The translations under genes and the position numbers were made by a program. The notes below the pieces were generated by a model. That model did not search any database. It was not told the origin of the DNA and saw only the letters and a program-made list of their open reading frames with translations. From Negativicutes bacterium (lineage in GTDB: Bacteria; Bacillota_C; Negativicutes; Sporomusales_B; JARLHX01): a stretch of DNA of 11,402 nucleotides. Position 1 is the first letter of the stretch; each line of letters opens with the position of its first letter. Location of the stretch: positions 1 through 11,402 of the forward strand of contig JARLHX010000219.1 in NCBI GenBank assembly GCA_031292035.1, given 5' to 3'. Positions 6,728 to 11,402 of this stretch are shown here, piece after piece.

Positions 6728-7198
6728 ATGAAGACATCCATTCCGTTTGCCATACTCCTCGCCCTTGCCCTGTCGCTCGTTACCGGCTGTGTCAGCGACA
6801 ACGGCAAATTCCCACAGCCCACCGCCGGCTTTACACCCAAGCAGGCATATTCGGTCCCCTACGACAAAGTCTGGAACGGCATATTGGACGCACTCAACGA
6901 GAACCGGATTACGACGGTCGGCGTGGACAAGGCATCAGGGACGATTGGGACCGATTACCTTGCCGGTCCAGGGTCGTTCATGGTCATCATGGCCCAAAGC
7001 ACCCGGTACAAGTATGGCATTACGGTGCGGAGCCAACCCGACGGCACCGTCAAAGTGGACGTCATCTGCAAGGTGGAGAGCACCATAAACGGTGGGAATG
7101 GCAGCAGCCAATGGCGGGATGTCACCCCGCAGAACGCCGCGCTCGCAAGCAAACTGGAAACGTGGCTTTACGAGCAGATCGAGAAGAAAATCCAATAA
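6728..7198 (+). CDS. Lipoprotein, possibly BamC-like fold
   Basis: A 156-aa protein with a classical lipoprotein signal: MK, hydrophobic core FAILLALALS, lipobox LVTG-C with acylated C21. The +2 residue is V, so by the usual rule it should reach the outer membrane. The mature domain begins after a proline-rich linker. It has YSVPYDKVWNGILDALNEN (helix), ITTVGVDKASGTIGTDY (strand-turn-strand), two more strands (YKYGITVRSQ, TVKVDVICKVES) and a C-terminal helix (KLETWLYEQIEKK). 'VPYDKVWNGILDAL...I...D...GTI.TD' resembles the helix-grip domains of BamC/NlpB-type lipoproteins. I give that only as a fold suggestion, since no BAM neighbours are present. It is the last gene of the four-gene cluster, 20 nt after the TM2 gene, with an A/C-rich leader lacking a Shine-Dalgarno. 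No obvious terminator follows. Confidence 0.88.
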   Translation: MKTSIPFAILLALALSLVTGCVSDNGKFPQPTAGFTPKQAYSVPYDKVWNGILDALNENRITTVGVDKASGTIGTDYLAGPGSFMVIMAQSTRYKYGITVRSQPDGTVKVDVICKVESTINGGNGSSQWRDVTPQNAALASKLETWLYEQIEKKIQ

Positions 7199-7258
7199 CA
7201 CCCACGAAATTGAGTGCTGTTTTCGCGTATGTCATTGCGGTAGAACACAAATTTAATA

Positions 7259-7290
7259 TTGAAAGGCGTGGGGGGGGGGGGCTATATATT
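7259..7290 (+). promoter_or_regulatory. Candidate phase-variable promoter with poly-G spacer
   Basis: TTGAAA (7259-7264; 5/6 match to TTGACA) and TATATT (7285-7290; 5/6 match to TATAAT) are separated by 20 nt, of which 12 are an uninterrupted G run. Using TATATA at 7283-7288 instead gives 18 nt. Losing two or three G would bring the better -10 to 18 or 17 nt. Transcription would start near 7297 and read into the large gene at 7455. The boxes and tract are visible; promoter activity and switching are inferred. Confidence 0.45.
7270..7281 (+). repeat. G12 homopolymer
   Basis: Twelve consecutive G, the longest homopolymer in the window. It lies in an otherwise AT-rich intergenic stretch between -35-like and -10-like boxes. 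Tracts this long are prone to slipped-strand mispairing, and also to sequencing error, so the exact length is uncertain. Confidence 0.9.
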
Positions 7291-7401
7291 GTAGATTGCA
7301 CTGTCGCAGAAATCTTCACCTCAATGTTCCGGGGAAATATGGAAGAGCAGAATTAGTTTGCAAAGACCCGAAAAACAATTAGAACGGCTTTTGCCCAAGC
7401 A

Positions 7402-7458
7402 ATGGGGTTCTCCTGGGGCTTTGGCACCGGCCGGAATTTGGAAATGGATATTGTATGA
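7402..7458 (+). CDS. Possible 18-codon leader ORF coupled to the large gene
   Basis: ATG 7402 opens 18 codons ending in TGA at 7456-7458, which overlaps the next gene's ATG (7455) as ATGA. The peptide begins MGFSWGFG and is rich in aromatic residues and glycine. Overlap of this kind is typical of translational coupling, but the ORF has no Shine-Dalgarno and is short enough to arise by chance. Confidence 0.2.
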   Translation: MGFSWGFGTGRNLEMDIV

Positions 7459-10400
7459 AATTTGAAAAGCTCGATGAACGCCTGATGAACAAGTTTCCTC
7501 TCAATTCGCTCCGTGCACTCCTTGTCGCGGGGGAAAATATCAAAATCACAAGGCTAAAATGGATCGGCGTCGCGACGTGCCTTTTTACCATCATCGCTTT
7601 CACTGTTGGACAAGCTCAGGAACCTGCGGATTCTTTCTCAAGCATCAGTCTGTCCATTACCTCTGGTCAGAATGGAGTGCTGGTATTGAGCGGCACTAAC
7701 ATTTCGTCACTCCGCTCGTTTTCAGATGACCAATTGACAACATTGGTGAATGCGTTGGATGCCACGCCGACAATTCCAGCGTCGGCCTTGCCAATTTGGG
7801 CAACCTGCTGGAGCCTACAACAGCCAGATTTCCCGCCATTTCCAGGGGATACTATTGGCGTGAACGTGTGGCCGATGTCTGACGGCAGTTTTCTGCTGGA
7901 CGACATGGCCTTCGACTACACTAGCCCCATGCGCGTGTCCCGGATGACAGCCGACGGCGTGCCGCTCCCAGGCGGTGGAGACGATGGCGGGACAAACTAT
8001 TACATACCGAACGACCAAAGCTATCCACCACCGGATTACGGAACAAATTTGTGGATTTGCCAAACCAGCATGTCATCCAATTATTTAATTGCCATAGCCA
8101 GCAATACCATTGAAGACATCACTTATACAATTCAAAGCCGCACAAATCTCTCACAAACGGACTGGCAATTTGAAGAAACAATCCTTGGCTCGGAGCTAAC
8201 GAATTGGACGCCCTTGAGCGTGGCTCAAAACAACCGGAGCAATCTCTTCGTCCGACTGAGAGCGGAGATTAACAGCGACAACAGCGGCATGCCCGACTGG
8301 TGGGAATGGGAATATTTTGGGACCAATAGTGTTGATCCTTATGGCGACCCAGAAGGTGATGGATATAACAACATATATAAATATCAACACGGAATGAATC
8401 CAAACGTCTTTTATACTCCAGCCGCCCCACGGAATTTGGCCGCCCAATACGACCCCGTCAGTGGAGCCGTGACCTTGAGTTGGTCGGACTCACCGAGTCC
8501 TGTTACGGGCTATAAGGTGTATAAAATAGATGATATTCTGCATCAAGAAGCAACATTTACCGTCAGCACACCAACATTGAGTGACAATTTGGATGCCGAT
8601 GTGCCAAACGATGCCTGGCAAACGCCAACTATGAACGTTTCATATTCCGTACAAGCACTTTACGCAGGGGGGAATTCTCCTCAAAGCGAGCCAGTCCAAG
8701 TTGAAAGTGCTGCCGTTCAAATATCGCTCATTTCCGATCCGCAAGGTGCTCCTGTCGTGGCAATTTCCGGTACGCCCGCCAACGCGACAACGTTGCGCTT
8801 ATTGCGGGTAAACCAAATGGAAGTCTTTGGTGACAATAACAACACCAGCTATAACGTGACACAGGATATTCCATTGTCTGGTGCCGCGAACGGCCTATAT
8901 CCAATCCCGTCAGCACTCTTGACTCAGCCATTCGATCCCAATGGTGATACAACATATTATTGGTGGGCTCAGATCGTTAACACAAACGGAACCATGACCT
9001 CAAGCTTTCAAAATCTCGGTCAAGTGGATTTCGATGACCCTTATATTTCGCTGCTTGTCCCTCCCGTAATGGACGGACGGGCTCAGCTAAAACAAAATCT
9101 CGTGTTTTTGTTGAGAGGTGCCACAGCTACGGGCCCGGTGGCAATTCACGAATACTCAAACAATGTGCCGGTTGATGTTGCCACCAATCCGCCCAATTAT
9201 GCATATTCCAGTTTCTACAGTTTTGCCGCTCCATATGGATTAAATTACTCTTATTTGGATTTTTCTCGTCCGTTTTTTGAAAATTACCTGTACAGAAATC
9301 TGGTTTTCAACTCCTCGGACGTGGATTCATATGGCAACCCGATTACAGGAGTTAACAGATCGAGGGACATGCCTGGCGGTCCTATCAACTTGGACCTTCC
9401 GGGAACCTATTATTACGAGTTCGGTGTAAGCAGTACAAGTCCCTTGCTTTCGGCGAGCAGCACACAATGGCTTGATTTCATGCCCCTATCCGCTGATGGC
9501 ACTGTCGGCGAGAGCGTCGGGCTAACAACGACAGATAATGCTGATTACACTTCCACTTATACTTTGAACGGGGCCCACAATTTCTTCGGACTGCCGATTC
9601 TATCGGTCAATTTTTGGGGAGTAGATATTAATACAGGAAACCCGCTCAACCAAGTGTTACACCCTGGTAATGCGGTGACTGCCGGTCCGTATTCAGGGGG
9701 AGCACCGGTAAATCTCTATTTTGAAGCACAACAGCCGCAATTCCAGACGGTAGGGTACCAATTTTGGGACAACAGCCGAGACGCATTGCCAGGCTTGCCT
9801 TTGCCTGCCTCGGCCGGAATATCGTTTGCGCCTACAAATAGCAGCGACGATACTTTAATCGTATCGGTCGGATCGCAAATTCAAATTGCAGGTTATGCCA
9901 AATTCGCGGTGCAGAACGGTTATTCATGGGTCTATGGTTATTTGGGGCAGTATTTTGATAAGGCTTACACGATGACAAATGGAATCGCGACGTCGACGAA
10001 TACCGGCGTTCTGTCCCCTTACGGTACATTTTATGCGACCCAACCGGGTCCAGTCGCCCTTGTGACAATGCCGGATATTGACAACGGCGCTCGCGGTACC
10101 GGTATTGTTCATTGCGTTTCATTGCAGGTGGACAAAAACCATGACGGCGTAATGGACACCGACAGGAACGGACCAGATGCTACTTCCCAATTGAACCCAA
10201 TGGAATTTTGGATAAATAATGGGCGTTGCACGCCAGCCAGCGCTTTTCAATCGCTCGATAAGGACGTACCAGTCCCACCCGCAACACCGAACTATGCCTC
10301 ACCGTCGTCGCGCTTGCCTTATGGCCTAATTAATTGTCAGCGTGATCTGGAAAATTATGCACGGCTGTGGATTTGTGGAATGCCCGCGCTGGATCCTAGC

Positions 10401-11402
10401 TATCAAGTGACATTGCGTTGGCAAAATACCAAACTTTCCCCCGCCATCAACATTTACAATTCCGTTGAGACCAACGGCGGCACGGGCTACCTAACCGATA
10501 CGAATATTGCGGCTGCACAATGTGTCACGTATCAGACATCACCTTACACAACAGGTCCCGCTGCTGGCATCGGCACAGTCGGTCCATCTTCCCCTTTCAC
10601 ATTCCCCCCAAATTACTTTGCAAATAGCGGTAATAAATACCTGTTGTTCGAAGGTGCAAGCGAGGGGGCCGGTCAATTGGTAATGACGATCACGAAAAAT
10701 GGAATATTAATCGCTCAAAGCAGCGTTTGGATCGACTTGCACGATGTCCTCTTAATGTATGAAGCTGTGCACATCGCGAATGCGCCGGATGCGCCGCCGT
10801 CGAGCACGCTTTCTGATACAAGCTATTTTGTATCAGACAATACAATACCGGAAAACCCTACCGATGCAAAACAGATCGTTGTTTTTGTACACGGTTGGAG
10901 GTTGCCATTTGAGACGACGGAAAGCTTTGGCCAGCTTCTGTTCAAGCGACTGTGGTGGCAAGGATACCAAGGTCGTTTTGCGATGATTCATTGGCCGACT
11001 CTTTCGAAGGAAACGGACGGAACCGCTGGACAATTTCTCACGTTCAATCGTGACGAATACATTGCCTTCAAATGCGCCCAAGGCACGGCGAACTATTTTA
11101 CCAATTTGCAGAGCAGATTTCCTGGCTACAGCATAAATGTCTGTTCCCACAGTCACGGTAATATCATCGTGATGGAAGCCCTAAAACGCCTTTTGGCAAG
11201 TGGGCAAAAACCGATAAACAATTATGTCATGATGCAAGCTGCGGTGGCAGCAGAGTGTTTTGACCAGAATTATCCCTCTTATCCTCCACTCGCCGATGGC
11301 CGAAGTTCAATACCCGATAGTTTTTACGGGTATGCCGGGCCAATTCAGAATGCAGTTACAGGCCATATCGCGAACTTTTATAACACAAACGATTTCGGCG
11401 TG
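7455..11402 (+). CDS. Large exported multidomain protein with C-terminal alpha/beta-hydrolase domain, C-terminus outside window
   Basis: The frame is open for all 1316 codons from ATG 7455 to the right edge. An unusually long basic N-region (about 33 residues) precedes a hydrophobic segment (36-50, WIGVATCLFTIIAF) and a likely signal-peptidase site after A54, so it is probably exported or anchored. Order: beta-rich region 60-270; acidic calcium-type linker 275-316 (NSGMPDWWEWEYFGT, DPEGDGYNN, GMNP); fibronectin III-like domain about 321-418; further beta-rich, Asn/Thr/Tyr-rich regions; EF-hand-like DKNHDGVMD (893-901); a conserved-looking RDLENYARLWI segment; and from about 1140 an alpha/beta-hydrolase resembling DUF900-type proteins (VFVHGW with H1146 in the oxyanion region, MIHWPT, nucleophile elbow SHSHG with S1233). 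The remaining catalytic residues lie outside or are unclear. A weak GGA is 6 nt before the ATG. GC content is lower than in the left half. The substrate is unknown; binding or hydrolysis at the cell surface is inference. Confidence 0.9.
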   Translation, partial: MKFEKLDERLMNKFPLNSLRALLVAGENIKITRLKWIGVATCLFTIIAFTVGQAQEPADSFSSISLSITSGQNGVLVLSGTNISSLRSFSDDQLTTLVNALDATPTIPASALPIWATCWSLQQPDFPPFPGDTIGVNVWPMSDGSFLLDDMAFDYTSPMRVSRMTADGVPLPGGGDDGGTNYYIPNDQSYPPPDYGTNLWICQTSMSSNYLIAIASNTIEDITYTIQSRTNLSQTDWQFEETILGSELTNWTPLSVAQNNRSNLFVRLRAEINSDNSGMPDWWEWEYFGTNSVDPYGDPEGDGYNNIYKYQHGMNPNVFYTPAAPRNLAAQYDPVSGAVTLSWSDSPSPVTGYKVYKIDDILHQEATFTVSTPTLSDNLDADVPNDAWQTPTMNVSYSVQALYAGGNSPQSEPVQVESAAVQISLISDPQGAPVVAISGTPANATTLRLLRVNQMEVFGDNNNTSYNVTQDIPLSGAANGLYPIPSALLTQPFDPNGDTTYYWWAQIVNTNGTMTSSFQNLGQVDFDDPYISLLVPPVMDGRAQLKQNLVFLLRGATATGPVAIHEYSNNVPVDVATNPPNYAYSSFYSFAAPYGLNYSYLDFSRPFFENYLYRNLVFNSSDVDSYGNPITGVNRSRDMPGGPINLDLPGTYYYEFGVSSTSPLLSASSTQWLDFMPLSADGTVGESVGLTTTDNADYTSTYTLNGAHNFFGLPILSVNFWGVDINTGNPLNQVLHPGNAVTAGPYSGGAPVNLYFEAQQPQFQTVGYQFWDNSRDALPGLPLPASAGISFAPTNSSDDTLIVSVGSQIQIAGYAKFAVQNGYSWVYGYLGQYFDKAYTMTNGIATSTNTGVLSPYGTFYATQPGPVALVTMPDIDNGARGTGIVHCVSLQVDKNHDGVMDTDRNGPDATSQLNPMEFWINNGRCTPASAFQSLDKDVPVPPATPNYASPSSRLPYGLINCQRDLENYARLWICGMPALDPSYQVTLRWQNTKLSPAINIYNSVETNGGTGYLTDTNIAAAQCVTYQTSPYTTGPAAGIGTVGPSSPFTFPPNYFANSGNKYLLFEGASEGAGQLVMTITKNGILIAQSSVWIDLHDVLLMYEAVHIANAPDAPPSSTLSDTSYFVSDNTIPENPTDAKQIVVFVHGWRLPFETTESFGQLLFKRLWWQGYQGRFAMIHWPTLSKETDGTAGQFLTFNRDEYIAFKCAQGTANYFTNLQSRFPGYSINVCSHSHGNIIVMEALKRLLASGQKPINNYVMMQAAVAAECFDQNYPSYPPLADGRSSIPDSFYGYAGPIQNAVTGHIANFYNTNDFGV

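Larger units (their letters stand above)
7199..7454 (+). other. Intergenic region before the large exported protein (256 nt)
   Basis: No convincing gene. It holds a promoter-like pair of boxes with a G12 run between them (listed separately) and then about 160 nt of leader. The leader has an 18-codon open frame (ATG 7402, stop 7456-7458) that overlaps the ATG of the large gene by ATGA. No strong terminator for the lipoprotein gene is seen. Confidence 0.6.

Noticed and set aside
6487..7356. 289-codon plus-strand frame across the TM2 and lipoprotein genes
   Set aside because: It overlaps two genes with clear family signatures in other frames, and its composition is not protein-like.
7390..7424. 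Hairpin between GCCCAAGC and GGCTTTGGC in the leader of the large gene
   Set aside because: The stem has a mismatch and no supporting context.

Overview
The window most likely comes from a Verrucomicrobiota (PVC-group) bacterium. The best clue is in the large secreted protein on the right. It carries a calcium-binding linker of the type 'D-x-S-G-M-P-D-W-W-E...Y-F-G-T...D-P...E-G-D-G-Y-N-N...G-M-N-P', followed by a fibronectin-like domain, a pattern I associate with secreted verrucomicrobial proteins. Most plus-strand genes also lack a Shine-Dalgarno sequence. No rRNA, tRNA, CRISPR array, transposase or integrase is visible.

Left third (1-4671, minus strand): two tandem, same-direction sensor histidine kinases. 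The first in transcription order (2707-4671) is a soluble PAS-PAS-HisKA-HATPase-receiver hybrid kinase. The second begins 37 nt downstream and leaves the window at its left edge. It is a membrane kinase with a Cache-like periplasmic domain, HAMP, three PAS domains, HisKA and HATPase. The kinase cores are paralogous and the sensor parts differ. No DNA-binding response regulator is seen, so the output lies outside the window. Their leader (4672-4938) has a perfect 15-bp palindrome, an overlapping hairpin and a G8/C8 run.

Middle (4939-5519): a small XRE/Cro-type regulator on the minus strand faces away from an unrecognised 85-aa protein on the plus strand. A long near-perfect palindrome sits between them and looks like an operator.

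Centre (5560-7198, plus strand): four small envelope genes in a probable operon. They encode a single-span membrane protein, a second single-span membrane protein, a TM2-domain protein overlapping it by ATGA, and a lipoprotein. A TATAAT box lies 6 nt before the first ATG, so the transcript may be leaderless.

Right third (7199-11402, plus strand): a 256-nt intergenic region, then one open frame of 1316 codons running off the right edge. It encodes a large exported multidomain protein with a C-terminal alpha/beta-hydrolase domain. Base composition drops here (one sampled line is about 45% GC, against about 62% for a sampled line in the kinases). The intergenic region holds the most striking signal. 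A run of 12 G lies between a TTGAAA -35-like box and a TATATT -10-like box, the arrangement of promoters that switch by slipped-strand changes in spacer length. If real, it would make the large exported protein phase-variable.
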